The position numbers and the translations under genes are program-made. Below the pieces are notes generated by a model, which made no database searches, was not told the origin of the DNA, and saw only the letters and a list, made by a program, of their open reading frames with translations. Of a stretch of DNA of 64,000 bases, positions 8,811 through 17,932 are shown one piece after another. Source of the stretch: Sphingobacterium zeae. GTDB taxonomy: Bacteria; Bacteroidota; Bacteroidia; Sphingobacteriales; Sphingobacteriaceae. The DNA is taken from the NCBI RefSeq assembly GCF_030818895.1, contig NZ_JAUTBA010000001.1:3162001-3226000 (forward strand), written 5' to 3'. Numbering within the stretch: the stretch's first letter is position 1; each line of letters starts with the position of its first letter.

Positions 8811-10242
8811 TCTCAGCAAAAAACAATGGGTCATTGCAATTTCGCTTTCAGCAGCAGTGACGGGATGTAAGGTTCCGAAAGCGACACAAATACAGGAGAA
8901 TAAATTTGTTCCACAGCAATTTACAGACGTAAATAAATCTGACACAACGAATTCAGCATCGGTTAAGTGGCGCGAATTTTTTACAGATCCAAATCTAGTT
9001 GTATTAATAGATACAGCGTTAAAAAACAATCAGGAACTGAATGTTACTTTGCAGGAGTTGGCAATCGCAAAGAATGATATTCTTTTACGAAAAGGGGCGT
9101 TGAAACCTACTGTTGGTTTACGTGCCGGAGGAGGTGTTGAAAAAGTTGGGCGATATACCAGCCAGGGTGCAGGTGATGCAAGTACAGAAATTGCGCCTGG
9201 AAAAGAAATGCCCGATCCGCTAGGAGATTTGACCATTGGCGCGTACGCAAGTTGGGAAATTGATGTTTGGAAAAAACTAAAAGATGGCGAGCAAGCTGCG
9301 CTCAATCGTTATCTTGCTACAGTAGAGGGGAAAAATTTTGTATTGAGTAGTCTTATTGCTGAAGTTGCACGCTCGTATTATGAATTATTGGCATTGGACA
9401 GTCAATTGACTATTATCAAACAGAATATTGAATTACAGGACAACGCGCTTGCGGTAATCCGATTGCAGAAACAGGCTGCTCGTGTAACAGAATTGGCTGT
9501 TCAAAAGTTTGAGGCTGAGGTTTTAAAAACCAAGGGCATGGAGTTTGAAACTAGACAACAGATCAAGGAAACTGAAAATCGTATTAATTTCCTATTGGGA
9601 CGTTTTCCGCAGGAGATTAAACGCAATCAAAGTAGTTTTGTAGATTTGATCCCGGCGAAAGTTCAGACAGGTTTACCTAGCCAACTCTTAAGCAACAGAC
9701 CTGACATCCGAGAAGCAGAATATGAACTCACTGCAGCCAAATTGGATGTAAATATTGCACGGAAAGAGTTCTACCCCTCTCTGGAGATTTCGGCTGCTTT
9801 GGGTTTGCAGGCATTTAAACCTTCTTACTTGTTTAAAATGCCGGAATCGGTTTTATACAATTTAATTGGGGAGCTTGCGGCACCATTGATCAATAAAAAT
9901 GGGCTTAAAGCAGAATTTAGTACGGCTAACGCAAAACAGATACAGGCTGTTTATAATTACGAAAAAGCAATTCTGAATGCTTACTTAGAAGTCTCTACTC
10001 AACTTTCAAATATTGAAAACCTTGGTCGCAGCTACGATTTCAAAACAAAACAGGTTGAGGTCCTTAATAATTCCGTCACCGTGTCCAACGATCTCTTTAA
10101 ATCAGCGAGGGCAGACTACATGGAGGTTTTGATGACACAACGCGATGTGCTGGATTCGAAACTTGAATTGATAGAAACGAAGAAGCAGCAGCTCAATGCT
10201 GTTGTCAATATCTATAAAGATCTGGGAGGAGGCTGGAAATAA
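8803..10242 (+). CDS. RND outer-membrane channel lipoprotein (TolC/NodT family)
   Basis: The ATG at 8803 overlaps the last 8 bases of the pump gene; an upstream TTG at 8794 would add three residues and is less likely. The 479-residue product has a lipobox TGC (Cys22) and two outer-membrane efflux protein repeats with long helices. A conserved Leu-x-x-Arg-Pro-Asp segment (LLSNRPDIREAEYEL) marks the start of the second repeat. It provides the exit duct for the adaptor and pump encoded just upstream. A strong terminator follows. Confidence 0.93.
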   Translation: MTNLSKKQWVIAISLSAAVTGCKVPKATQIQENKFVPQQFTDVNKSDTTNSASVKWREFFTDPNLVVLIDTALKNNQELNVTLQELAIAKNDILLRKGALKPTVGLRAGGGVEKVGRYTSQGAGDASTEIAPGKEMPDPLGDLTIGAYASWEIDVWKKLKDGEQAALNRYLATVEGKNFVLSSLIAEVARSYYELLALDSQLTIIKQNIELQDNALAVIRLQKQAARVTELAVQKFEAEVLKTKGMEFETRQQIKETENRINFLLGRFPQEIKRNQSSFVDLIPAKVQTGLPSQLLSNRPDIREAEYELTAAKLDVNIARKEFYPSLEISAALGLQAFKPSYLFKMPESVLYNLIGELAAPLINKNGLKAEFSTANAKQIQAVYNYEKAILNAYLEVSTQLSNIENLGRSYDFKTKQVEVLNNSVTVSNDLFKSARADYMEVLMTQRDVLDSKLELIETKKQQLNAVVNIYKDLGGGWK

Positions 10243-10260
10243 GTTGTTTGTTTGAATGGA

Positions 10261-10285
10261 CCCCGCTAGGCGGGGTTCTTTTTTA
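10261..10285 (+). terminator. Rho-independent terminator of the RND operon
   Basis: CCCCGC (10261-10266) pairs with GCGGGG (10270-10275) around a TAG loop, extended by an A-T pair, and is followed by a T-rich tail. It closes the three-gene efflux operon. Confidence 0.9.
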
Positions 10286-10366
10286 TAAGCCTATGCAAAA
10301 TTCTTTCTTGTGGGAATAGAATTAATGCTTATTTTTAATCCTTATTTAATCAATCGTATTTGTTTT

Positions 10367-11053
10367 ATGGAATCACAAGAGTACATTCTTATCAATGATG
10401 ATGCTGAAAGGGGAGTGTTTTATAAAAAAACTTATCTTCATGTTGCGTTTTCGATCTTAGCATTTATCGTTTTGGAAACTTTGCTGATCAAATTGATCCC
10501 TTATGATTTTATCGTTTGGATGGTTAGCGGAAAATTTATTTGGTTGTTTTTATTGGGATGTTTTTGGTTAGGGTCCACACTTTCATCAAGATGGACACTT
10601 TCGCAAAGCCGTCAAACCCAATATCTAGGACTAGCTTTCTATATTGTACTGGAAGCAATCATCTTTCTGCCAATGATTTTTATGGCGGTGTTTATGACGG
10701 AAGGTATTAGTGTCATTTATCAAGCAAGTATAATGACTTTGGCATTGTTTACCGGGCTTACTGTTGTAGCATTTGTATCCAATAAAGATTTTTCATTCCT
10801 GAGGAATATTCTGGTAATTGGAGGCTTCTTATCCTTGGGGGTAATTGTCGCTGGTGCTATTTTTGGTTTTGAACTTGGATTATGGTTCTCGGTTGCAATG
10901 ATTGCACTTGCTTCCGGAAGCATACTCTATCAAACTCAAAATCTGAAGTATAGTTACGGCAACGAACAATACGTTGGAGCGGCGCTACAGCTATTTTCAT
11001 CAATAATGTTGCTGTTTTGGTATATTCTACGAATTTTAATGCGCAGAAGATAA
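10367..11053 (+). CDS. Bax inhibitor-1 (BI-1)/YccA-like integral membrane protein
   Basis: The ATG at 10367 gives a 228-residue protein (MESQEYILINDD...); the in-frame GTG at 10310 lies just past the upstream terminator tail and would add 19 residues without known similarity. About seven hydrophobic helices follow a short acidic N-terminus, an arrangement and length typical of the BI-1 family. Bacterial members such as YetJ leak calcium in a pH-dependent manner; the role here is not shown. The gene is single and converges on the remnant at 11134. Confidence 0.7.
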   Translation: MESQEYILINDDAERGVFYKKTYLHVAFSILAFIVLETLLIKLIPYDFIVWMVSGKFIWLFLLGCFWLGSTLSSRWTLSQSRQTQYLGLAFYIVLEAIIFLPMIFMAVFMTEGISVIYQASIMTLALFTGLTVVAFVSNKDFSFLRNILVIGGFLSLGVIVAGAIFGFELGLWFSVAMIALASGSILYQTQNLKYSYGNEQYVGAALQLFSSIMLLFWYILRILMRRR

Positions 11054-11076
11054 ATTTTGTTCATTTTAAAAATAAG

Positions 11077-11118
11077 AAACGGTGGTTAGAGTAAAGTTTA
11101 TTTTAACCACCGTTTTTT
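11077..11118. terminator. Terminator between convergent genes
   Basis: AAACGGTGGTTA (11077-11088) is perfectly complementary to TAACCACCGTTT (11104-11115), followed by T residues on the plus strand and flanked by A residues on the left. It can serve transcription from both sides. Confidence 0.85.
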
Positions 11119-11133
11119 ACTTTTGTATAGTCT

Positions 11134-11373
11134 CTATTTTAGTCTATTTTTTAGATTCTTCAGCCCTTGATCGAAATCTTTGTTCATATTCATGAATAAA
11201 TTCATAAAGTTCCATGGATAGGGCGATTTTCCTGAAATACCCCAAGTCACTGAGGTTTGATTAGGCGAGATCTCTTTTAGGATAAAATAACCTTTGGCTG
11301 GTTCACCTATGCTGAAATCGAGGGATGTTTCGATTGTTTCGCCATCGACTACAATCCTGCACGCGATTGACAA
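11134..11373 (-). pseudogene. SRPBCC (polyketide cyclase-like) protein, C-terminal remnant
   Basis: The open frame encodes only about 80 residues ending in a typical SRPBCC C-terminus (SVTWGISGKSPYPWNFMNLF, then a helix DFDQGLKNLKNRL). Family members in this group are usually about 160-180 residues, so the N-terminal half is missing. There is no ATG; the only near start is TTG at 11373, 14 bases after the stop of the upstream VOC gene, and the frame stays open back into that gene. The layout suggests that a deletion removed the start of the SRPBCC gene. The remnant may still be translated by coupling, but a folded START-type pocket is unlikely. Confidence 0.65.
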
Positions 11374-11387
11374 ACAAATAGATCTGA

Positions 11388-11753
11388 CTAAGCTGATACA
11401 ATCAGGTAATAGTTGTCGGGGTCACGTAGGATAAATTGATCTTTCAAAGAATTCTCGTTGTAATGTATATCCTTCTCTATGACTGCATTTAGCAAAGTGG
11501 CGTTTTCGAAAATTTGCTGTAAATTGTCTACTCTAAAGAATAATATGAGTCCATTCCCTGCCTGTATTTGATCCCGCATAGTAGGATGATCATGTTCCCC
11601 CCATTTGTGTAAACAGAGAATAACAGTTCCGTTATCTGTGAGAATTTCAAATGTTTCTCCTCCATGTTGACCGGTACAGCCTAAAAGCTTTTGATAGAAT
11701 TGTGAGCTTTTGGGAACGTTATCCACTGCGATGATTGGTTCTGTCCGTATCAT
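11388..11753 (-). CDS. VOC/glyoxalase-like domain protein
   Basis: The 121-residue protein has the vicinal-oxygen-chelate fold signature of paired beta-alpha-beta-beta-beta units: IAVDNVPKSSQFYQKLLGC at the start, and a Phe-x-Leu-Arg-Asp-Pro-Asp-x-Tyr-Tyr ending, typical of glyoxalase/bleomycin-resistance relatives. The length is normal for a single VOC domain. Possible metal ligands such as the His residues cannot be assigned safely, so the reaction is unknown. The gene lies 14 bases upstream of the SRPBCC remnant and 27 bases downstream of the glutaminase start. Confidence 0.8.
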   Translation of the reverse strand: MIRTEPIIAVDNVPKSSQFYQKLLGCTGQHGGETFEILTDNGTVILCLHKWGEHDHPTMRDQIQAGNGLILFFRVDNLQQIFENATLLNAVIEKDIHYNENSLKDQFILRDPDNYYLIVSA

Positions 11754-11780
11754 GTTATCGTTGACTTGAATTTACTAAGG

Positions 11781-12812
11781 TTAATAAAAGAGGCTTAGTG
11801 ATTTCTCTCTCACCAAATCTAATATCATGCGATAAGCGGCCACCGAGTTACCGTGTTGATCCAAGGCTGGACTATAGGCCCCTATACCCATTTTATTCGG
11901 TACACTTACAGCGATTCCGCCACCAACACCCGATTTACTTGGAAGTCCCACAGTTCTGGCATATTCGCCGCTAAATTCGTACATCCCTGCAATGAGCATT
12001 TGCGATTGAACTAGCTGAGATAGACTTGGATTATTGTATTGCTTATTTCCATCATAACGCACACAGTGATTGGCAAAAAAGAAACCTATTTTAGCCAGAT
12101 CCTCTGCGGTTATCTCAATTGAGCACTGTTTAAAATAATTATTTAGTTTATCTTCACCTTCACCATCAATGAGTCCATTGTTGCGCATCAGGTAGAACAT
12201 ACCTCTGTTTCGATTTCCAGTCTCCCGTTCCGAATTATATACGGATTTACTATAATCAATCTTTTCATTATTTGTTATAAAACGAATCATATTGCGTATT
12301 TTAAGAAAAGGTTCCTCACCTGTTCCTTTAATAAGCGAAGTCGTTAAAATGGCGCCAGCGTTCATCATTGGATTGAGTGGTTTACCCGATGTTTCCAAAT
12401 TCGCAAAATGATTGAAAGGTTTGTCCGTGCCATAGTATCCCATATTATTGAAAACAACTTGCTCGCCATTTTCCAGTACGGCAATCATCAGGGAAACAAT
12501 TTTTGAAATACTCTGAATTGTAAATCTTTGCTGTACGTCGCCAATACTAACGATTGTTCCATCACTATTTACGACCGAAAGAGCAATGGACGATGCGTTG
12601 GCTTTACCCAATTCCGGAATATAATCGGCCACCTTACCTTCATTGAATGACTGTCTATTTTTATCCAATATTTTATCCAATAATGCTTTATCAACAATCG
12701 CAGTTTTAGTACCCTGCTGGTTTTGAATGCTATTTTGAGCAAAGGCTACAGGAATTGATCCGCAAGATATCAAGCCAATAATACAGGCTACCAACCTAAT
12801 ATTTTTTCTCAT
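11781..12812 (-). CDS. glsA: Serine-type glutaminase, exported
   Basis: The 343-residue protein converts L-glutamine to L-glutamate and ammonia. It has a signal peptide with a likely cut after VAFA (residue 25) and then the glutaminase fold, a relative of serine beta-lactamases. The active Ser101-x-x-Lys104 lies in FTIQSISKIVSL. Other family landmarks are KPLNPMMNAGAI, the Tyr-containing RNRGMFYLMRNNGLI, and a glycine-rich SGVGGGI near the end. The usual GlsA is about 310 residues and cytoplasmic; the extra N-terminus here is the signal peptide. A periplasmic enzyme would let the cell use external glutamine. The gene is transcribed alone on the minus strand. Confidence 0.92.
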   Translation of the reverse strand: MRKNIRLVACIIGLISCGSIPVAFAQNSIQNQQGTKTAIVDKALLDKILDKNRQSFNEGKVADYIPELGKANASSIALSVVNSDGTIVSIGDVQQRFTIQSISKIVSLMIAVLENGEQVVFNNMGYYGTDKPFNHFANLETSGKPLNPMMNAGAILTTSLIKGTGEEPFLKIRNMIRFITNNEKIDYSKSVYNSERETGNRNRGMFYLMRNNGLIDGEGEDKLNNYFKQCSIEITAEDLAKIGFFFANHCVRYDGNKQYNNPSLSQLVQSQMLIAGMYEFSGEYARTVGLPSKSGVGGGIAVSVPNKMGIGAYSPALDQHGNSVAAYRMILDLVREKSLSLFY

Positions 12813-12861
12813 TTTTTAATTATTTATTCGTTCCAAAGATAGGGAACAGTGTATTAAAAAT

Positions 12862-12899
12862 AAAAGAGGCGCTAAATAGATAACGTTTTAGCACCTCTT
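12862..12899 (-). terminator. Terminator of the glycosidase gene
   Basis: On the minus strand AAGAGGTGCTAAAA pairs with TTTAGCGCCTCTT (one G-U pair) and is followed by TTTTATTTTT. It lies just after the stop at 12916. Confidence 0.8.
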
Positions 12900-12915
12900 C
12901 CTAGTAGCTCATACC

Positions 12916-14307
12916 TTAGGCTGCATTTGGAGCTGGGTCCACATTCCAACCGGAAAGTATACCGCCATAGAAAAAGAAGGTGACGTAAAAATTCTTTTTG
13001 CTCACCTTATCAGTAACGAGGTATTTTTGAGTGACATCATATGCATCTATTTTTTTATATCTAGATAATGCTATCGGGCTGGCAGCCGGGTTTTCTGAAC
13101 GGACCAAATCTTGTATCTTTTGGTTGATTAATTTCATAATTCCTTCTTTTTTGAAGGGATTATTTTCGATTTTCACATGTGCCAAACCTGTTAAAGTTCC
13201 ATTATTTTGAGCTTTCTTCGCTTTCGCAGCAGCTGTATAGGCTCTGAATTTTTCCTTGATCTGAGGGTCTTTTAAGCTATGGATGGTAAAAATAGAAATT
13301 CCCTGCGCACCATTATTTAGCGCTTCATCCATATCGGTAAATATTTCCTCATTATTTTTAGCCATCAACCCACAGTATAGGGACGTATTTGCACCTTTGT
13401 CGCGCACATTTTCTAAAGTACAATCGCTAATAAAGCTTGGATCTTCTGTATAGAAATTGCTGTAAACCATTGGAAAAACAACATCTAAATTCCACTTACC
13501 CCAATCCTGACGTACCATACGCGAAGCCATTTTGGGGGTCGGAAATGGGGATGCTGCCATTGTTTTGCCATGAGAATGAACAATTTCTGCAATCATATTG
13601 GCGATATCTGTTATCTGATCGCAACGAAATTGGCGCCATTTGAGATCTTTCGATGGATCTTTTTGTGCACGAGGGTCATAGCCATATTGTTTTTTAAATT
13701 TTTCTATAGCAATGGGATGATAGCCGTAATCCCAAGCGGGATATTCGCGATCTTGGACAATATTATATTTAGGCCAAAGGGTTGTGGGGAGGACAACATC
13801 CACATAACGATTGTAGTCAATAGAGATACCTTCCAATCCCTCAACTTCACAATAGGATTCAATTTTCTTTTTGATATATTCTTTTACTCCTGGTACTACG
13901 GGCGATAAAAATTTATAATAACCAACGTATGCAGTAGTATCTGCGAGACTTTTTCCACTGCGATTGACACTGAACCAATCTGGATGCTCTTTAAGTATTT
14001 TATCTCTGTCGTGTTCCAAATTCATCGTCCAAAGCCAGGCTATAACCTGGATGCCGTATTTTTTTGCAATAGGAATCGCTACACGATACTCATCTGGGCT
14101 AGCAGCATTTAACATCACGCCATCGATCCCTAGATAGTTCATCTCACGGCAAATAGAATCAAAGTTTGTTTTGGCGTTGTAATCTAGCCAGGTCCAAAAC
14201 ATAGCGGTTTTTTCTTTGTCTGTGGCGTGAACGCTTGATACTGAAAAGCTTTGAATCAAAAGGAGCGCAAGGCCAATAAAGCATCTTCTGATTAGTGTTT
14301 CTTTCAT
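12916..14307 (-). CDS. Secreted TIM-barrel glycoside hydrolase-like protein (GHL10-type)
   Basis: The ATG at 14307 gives 463 residues starting with MKETLIRRCFIGLALLLIQS, a signal peptide ending near VHA; an ORF extension to 14379 would hide it. The rest resembles family-10-like putative glycosidases: a (beta/alpha)8 barrel with MFWTWLDY, GIDGVMLNAASPDEYRVA, HPDWFSVNRSG, EGLEGISIDYNRYVD and VFPMVYSNFY in order. The Asp in ISIDYNRY and an acidic residue in the later strand are candidate catalytic groups, by analogy only. The substrate is unknown. The gene is alone and diverges from the porin operon. Confidence 0.7.
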   Translation of the reverse strand: MKETLIRRCFIGLALLLIQSFSVSSVHATDKEKTAMFWTWLDYNAKTNFDSICREMNYLGIDGVMLNAASPDEYRVAIPIAKKYGIQVIAWLWTMNLEHDRDKILKEHPDWFSVNRSGKSLADTTAYVGYYKFLSPVVPGVKEYIKKKIESYCEVEGLEGISIDYNRYVDVVLPTTLWPKYNIVQDREYPAWDYGYHPIAIEKFKKQYGYDPRAQKDPSKDLKWRQFRCDQITDIANMIAEIVHSHGKTMAASPFPTPKMASRMVRQDWGKWNLDVVFPMVYSNFYTEDPSFISDCTLENVRDKGANTSLYCGLMAKNNEEIFTDMDEALNNGAQGISIFTIHSLKDPQIKEKFRAYTAAAKAKKAQNNGTLTGLAHVKIENNPFKKEGIMKLINQKIQDLVRSENPAASPIALSRYKKIDAYDVTQKYLVTDKVSKKNFYVTFFFYGGILSGWNVDPAPNAA

Positions 14308-14630
14308 AATATATTTATCGATTCTAAAATGTATTCCATATTTACATGATGAAGTTTTCTCATAAACTGCAAAACTCATGAAAAGATCAATCTATAGGTT
14401 TTAAATTTAGATTGTATTGAAATTCGCCTGTGAAATTACATAAAAACGTGGAATTTATACCTGATCTTTTTTTAATCCGTTTGATTTTCTTACAGTTATT
14501 AAATTTTATTAGAATAACAAAACATTTTTTAAAGCTATGTGTTGTACCTACAACATTAGATTTAGGACAATAAGATTATTAACAATGAGAAGTAAGCTGG
14601 GCTACTGGCTAAGAAAAAAAATGTTTTAGT
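14308..14630. other. Divergent intergenic region between the glycosidase and the porin operon
   Basis: The 323 bases hold no credible gene. They contain a perfect 7-2-7 palindrome at 14540-14555 followed at once by TAGATTTA (14557-14564), which matches the -7 consensus at all but the last fixed base. I see no clear promoter for the minus-strand gene. Confidence 0.5.
14540..14555. promoter_or_regulatory. Candidate operator for the porin-DASS-sdh operon
   Basis: TGTTGTACCTACAACA is a perfect 16-bp inverted repeat, 75 bases before the porin start and immediately before a near-consensus -7 element. The half-site TTGTA/TACAA resembles GntR-family operators, but no such regulator gene is in the window. 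The position suggests control of dicarboxylate use. Confidence 0.4.
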
Positions 14631-15797
14631 ATGAAGAAACGCTACATTCCAATTTCTATTGCATGTTTATTGAGCCATACCTTGGTCAAAGGGCAAGAAC
14701 CAGGTACTGTACAAGAGCATAAAGTTGATTCTGTGCAACAAAAAAAAGATGACACGACATATCCCAAGCTTCAGGTGAAAGGTTTGTTTCAGGCCCGTTA
14801 TCTTGTTAGTGCTACAAAAGATGTCGATGTCAACGGGCTACATCACAGTGATGGTTCAGGTACGGATAACAATTTTATGGTAAAATATATGCGGGTACAG
14901 ATGCGCGCTCAGATTAGCAAGCGTACTGAAGTTGCCGTATTAGCTAACCTCGCAGATTTCAAAAGTGATCCCAAAACAAAAGTGCTCGAAAATGCCTACT
15001 TGAAATATACATTTAGTCCCAAATTGGCAATCACAGTGGGCCAATTTCGTCCTTGGTTTGGCATCGAGGAAACTTATCCTATTGACATCATCAAATCTTT
15101 AGACTGGTCAAATCAGTATCTAGAATTCGGCAAACTGGGCTGGGCCAGTTTTCAAATAGGTGTCGCTGCAACGGGGGAGACCAATCTCGGTGAGGTTCCT
15201 TTTAGTTATTCTTTGTCTGTCGTGAATGGAAATGGAAAGAATCAGGTGGTTGATATGGATAATGGTAAGCAATATGCCACCCGTTTGGTCTTTGGGCTTT
15301 CAAAGAAGTACGGAATTAATTTAGGACTTAATGGAGGCGTTGGCGATGTGATGAAAAAACAGGTACATGCATTGGGTGTTGATCTAACTGGGAATGTCAG
15401 TTTTGGTAAACGATGGAATCTTGATATGCAATTGGAAGCAAAACAGGCGATCAATCATAACCTGTATTATTCTTTGGAAGAAAGTGCGCGAACATCCAAG
15501 TTGAGTGACTATTTGGTCCGCGGTATCTATTTTCTACCCAACTTAAGATATGAAGTAAATTATTTCAATCTAAGCGCTTTCGAGCTATCATGTCGGTATG
15601 AGTATATTGACCCTAATTACAAACTCAATGCAAATGCGCGTCAAACATATACGCCAATGTTTGGCTTGGAATTTTTAAAAAATTATGGTGCAAGGATACA
15701 GTTGGGACTTCAGTTGGACCGATATAAAAAGCAGACCGAGAATACCAGCGAATTCAATAAAAATTTATTTATTGTTCAAGTACAAAGTCGATTCTAA
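14631..15797 (+). CDS. Outer-membrane porin, OprO/OprP (phosphate-selective porin) family
   Basis: The 388-residue protein starts with a signal peptide (cut near LVKGQ) and a Gln/Lys/Asp-rich linker. Repeating amphipathic strands follow, with motifs seen in porin O/P relatives: VKGLFQARYL, VKYMRVQMRAQISKRTEVAV, ENAYLKYTFSPKLAITVGQF and a terminal aromatic residue (VQSRF). The fold should be a 16-strand barrel. In spite of the family name, the neighbours suggest that it admits organic acids. It is the first gene of a tight operon, 20 bases before the transporter. Confidence 0.85.
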   Translation: MKKRYIPISIACLLSHTLVKGQEPGTVQEHKVDSVQQKKDDTTYPKLQVKGLFQARYLVSATKDVDVNGLHHSDGSGTDNNFMVKYMRVQMRAQISKRTEVAVLANLADFKSDPKTKVLENAYLKYTFSPKLAITVGQFRPWFGIEETYPIDIIKSLDWSNQYLEFGKLGWASFQIGVAATGETNLGEVPFSYSLSVVNGNGKNQVVDMDNGKQYATRLVFGLSKKYGINLGLNGGVGDVMKKQVHALGVDLTGNVSFGKRWNLDMQLEAKQAINHNLYYSLEESARTSKLSDYLVRGIYFLPNLRYEVNYFNLSAFELSCRYEYIDPNYKLNANARQTYTPMFGLEFLKNYGARIQLGLQLDRYKKQTENTSEFNKNLFIVQVQSRF

Positions 15798-15817
15798 CCT
15801 ATTAAACTACGTTTATC

Positions 15818-17248
15818 ATGAAAGAAATCAGTATTAAAAATGTTGCCATTACTTTTCTAATAGCACTCATTTTATGGTTTATCCCAATACCGAAAGGCGT
15901 CAGTCCGGAAGCCTGGCATTTATTTGCAATTTTCGCTGCAACCATTCTTGGGATTATTTTAAAAGCAGCTCCTATGGGTACCATGTGTATGATGGCCATT
16001 GCCTTTACGGCCCTTACACAAGTATTGGCACCTGGAGATGCGGGTAAGTCCATTACTAAAGCTTTGACTGGATTTGGCGACAAAGTTATCTGGCTGATAG
16101 GAATCTCTTTTTTTATCGCCCGTGGCTTTATCAAAACTGGTTTGGGCAATAGGATTGCTTTTCTTTTCATTCGTGTTTTTGGAAAGAGTTCGCTGGGACT
16201 GGCTTATGGATTGGGTTTAGCAGATGTCTGTCTGGCTCCGGCTATCCCGAGCAATACTGCTCGTGGTGGAGGAATTATCTATCCAATTATGAAATCTATG
16301 GCGATTAGTTTTGATTCAGTTCCTGACAAGCCAGAGACACATCGAAAATTAGGATCTTATTTAACTTTAAACAGTTATTACATGAATCTGATCGCATCTT
16401 CCATGTTTTTGACAGGCACTGCGAGTAATCCAATGTGTCAAAAATTTGCTGCAAATCTCGGAATTGATATTACCTGGATGTCCTGGGCGATTGCTGGATT
16501 TATACCCGGTATTGTCGCATTTTTTGTCGTTCCGCTTGTTCTTTATAAGTTATATCCACCTGAATTGAAAAAAACAGGAGATGCACCTAAGATGGCGGCG
16601 CAGAAATTAAAAGAGATGGGACCAATTTCCAGAAATGAATGGTTGATGCTTTTGGCGTTCTTTATCTTATTGGCATTATGGATTTTTGGTGGTTCTTTTT
16701 CAATTGATGCTACAACCACAGCCTTCATCGGTTTGACACTACTTTTACTGACCTCTGTATTGACCTGGGAGGATGTTAAAGCCGAAAAAGGAGCATGGGA
16801 TACGATTGTTTGGTTTGCTGTTTTAGTTATGATGGCCAGTTCCTTAAATGAGCTCGGCTTTATCGGCTGGTTTAGCGACCTGATCAAAGTACAGATTGGT
16901 GATTTAAGTTGGCAAATAGCCTTTCCGGTCATCATTCTTGTTTATTTCTTTAGTCACTACATTTTTGCGAGTGCTACCGCCCATGTAGCGGCGATGTATG
17001 CTGCTTTGCTGGGCGTTGGCATTTCATTAGGTATTCCACCGATGTTACTGGCAATGATGCTCGGATTTCTGGGTTCTATCTATGGTGTCTTAACGCATTA
17101 CGGACATGGCCCCGCACCTGTATTCTTTGGAAGTGGTTATGTAGATTTAAAATCCTGGTGGCTGCGGGGAATTGAAATAGGCATTGTATTGTTGGTGATT
17201 TATATGGGGGTAGGTGGACTTTGGATGAAAGTTATAGGTTATTATTAA
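15818..17248 (+). CDS. DASS-family anion:sodium symporter (dicarboxylate transporter)
   Basis: The 476-residue protein has about 12 hydrophobic segments and the DASS hallmarks: the substrate/sodium hairpin SNTARGGGIIYPI and the C-terminal Ser-Ala-Thr-Ala-His motif (IFASATAHVAAMYAALLGVG). Length and layout fit the CitT/SodiT1 branch that carries succinate, malate, fumarate, 2-oxoglutarate or citrate. The location between a porin and succinate dehydrogenase makes C4-dicarboxylates the likeliest cargo. The spacing to sdhC is 15 bases, which supports one transcript. Confidence 0.9.
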   Translation: MKEISIKNVAITFLIALILWFIPIPKGVSPEAWHLFAIFAATILGIILKAAPMGTMCMMAIAFTALTQVLAPGDAGKSITKALTGFGDKVIWLIGISFFIARGFIKTGLGNRIAFLFIRVFGKSSLGLAYGLGLADVCLAPAIPSNTARGGGIIYPIMKSMAISFDSVPDKPETHRKLGSYLTLNSYYMNLIASSMFLTGTASNPMCQKFAANLGIDITWMSWAIAGFIPGIVAFFVVPLVLYKLYPPELKKTGDAPKMAAQKLKEMGPISRNEWLMLLAFFILLALWIFGGSFSIDATTTAFIGLTLLLLTSVLTWEDVKAEKGAWDTIVWFAVLVMMASSLNELGFIGWFSDLIKVQIGDLSWQIAFPVIILVYFFSHYIFASATAHVAAMYAALLGVGISLGIPPMLLAMMLGFLGSIYGVLTHYGHGPAPVFFGSGYVDLKSWWLRGIEIGIVLLVIYMGVGGLWMKVIGYY

Positions 17249-17263
17249 AATTAAGATCTTATT

Positions 17264-17920
17264 ATGTTATCTACTTTAGCTAAAAAGATGCTCATGTGTC
17301 TGACGGGATTGTTTTTAGTATTCTTTTTACTGATTCACTTTTTGGGAAACTTGCAGCTCTTCTTGCCTCAGGAACAAGCGCATTTGCAGTTTAATGCTTA
17401 CTCGCATTTTCTTTCAGGCAATATCTTGATTAAATTGATTTCTTACGTACTTTATCTAAGCATTATTTTACATGCTTTGGACGGATTAATGATCACATTA
17501 CATAATAAAAGGGCTGGAGCAAATTATGTGTCCGATCGCCGTGGGCGGGCGAGCAAGTGGTATTCGCGCAATATGGGAATTCTCGGAACCCTTATACTGA
17601 TCTTTTTGGTTATTCATTTTCAAAATTTTTGGTATGTGTACAAATTTGGTGCTCCACCACTTGATGATCGGGGCAATAAAGATTTGTACATGCTTGTCGT
17701 AGAGGTGTTTAAGCAATGGTGGTATGTGGTTATTTACGTATTCTCCATGGCTGCTCTCTGCTATCATCTTATTCATGGGATTCATAGTGCGATTCGAACC
17801 TTAGGCGTATTCCACCCCAAATTTGTTAAATGGTTTAAGATCATCGGTATCAGCTATTCTGTCATCATCAGCATTGGTTTTGCATTGATGCCTATTTATA
17901 TATTTTTTACAGTAAAATAA
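17264..17920 (+). CDS. sdhC: Succinate dehydrogenase/fumarate reductase cytochrome b subunit (b558 type)
   Basis: The 218-residue membrane protein has five hydrophobic helices, as in the single-anchor di-haem (type B) enzymes of Bacteroidota and Bacillus/Wolinella. Candidate haem ligands are the His residues in LLIHFLGN, AYSHFLSG, ILHALDG, LVIHFQNFW and YHLIHGIHSA. It anchors SdhA/SdhB and hands electrons between their Fe-S centres and menaquinone. Type B enzymes can work in either direction, so fumarate reduction remains possible. It is 12 bases before sdhA. Confidence 0.93.
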   Translation: MLSTLAKKMLMCLTGLFLVFFLLIHFLGNLQLFLPQEQAHLQFNAYSHFLSGNILIKLISYVLYLSIILHALDGLMITLHNKRAGANYVSDRRGRASKWYSRNMGILGTLILIFLVIHFQNFWYVYKFGAPPLDDRGNKDLYMLVVEVFKQWWYVVIYVFSMAALCYHLIHGIHSAIRTLGVFHPKFVKWFKIIGISYSVIISIGFALMPIYIFFTVK

Positions 17921-17932
17921 GGAAGGGAATTC

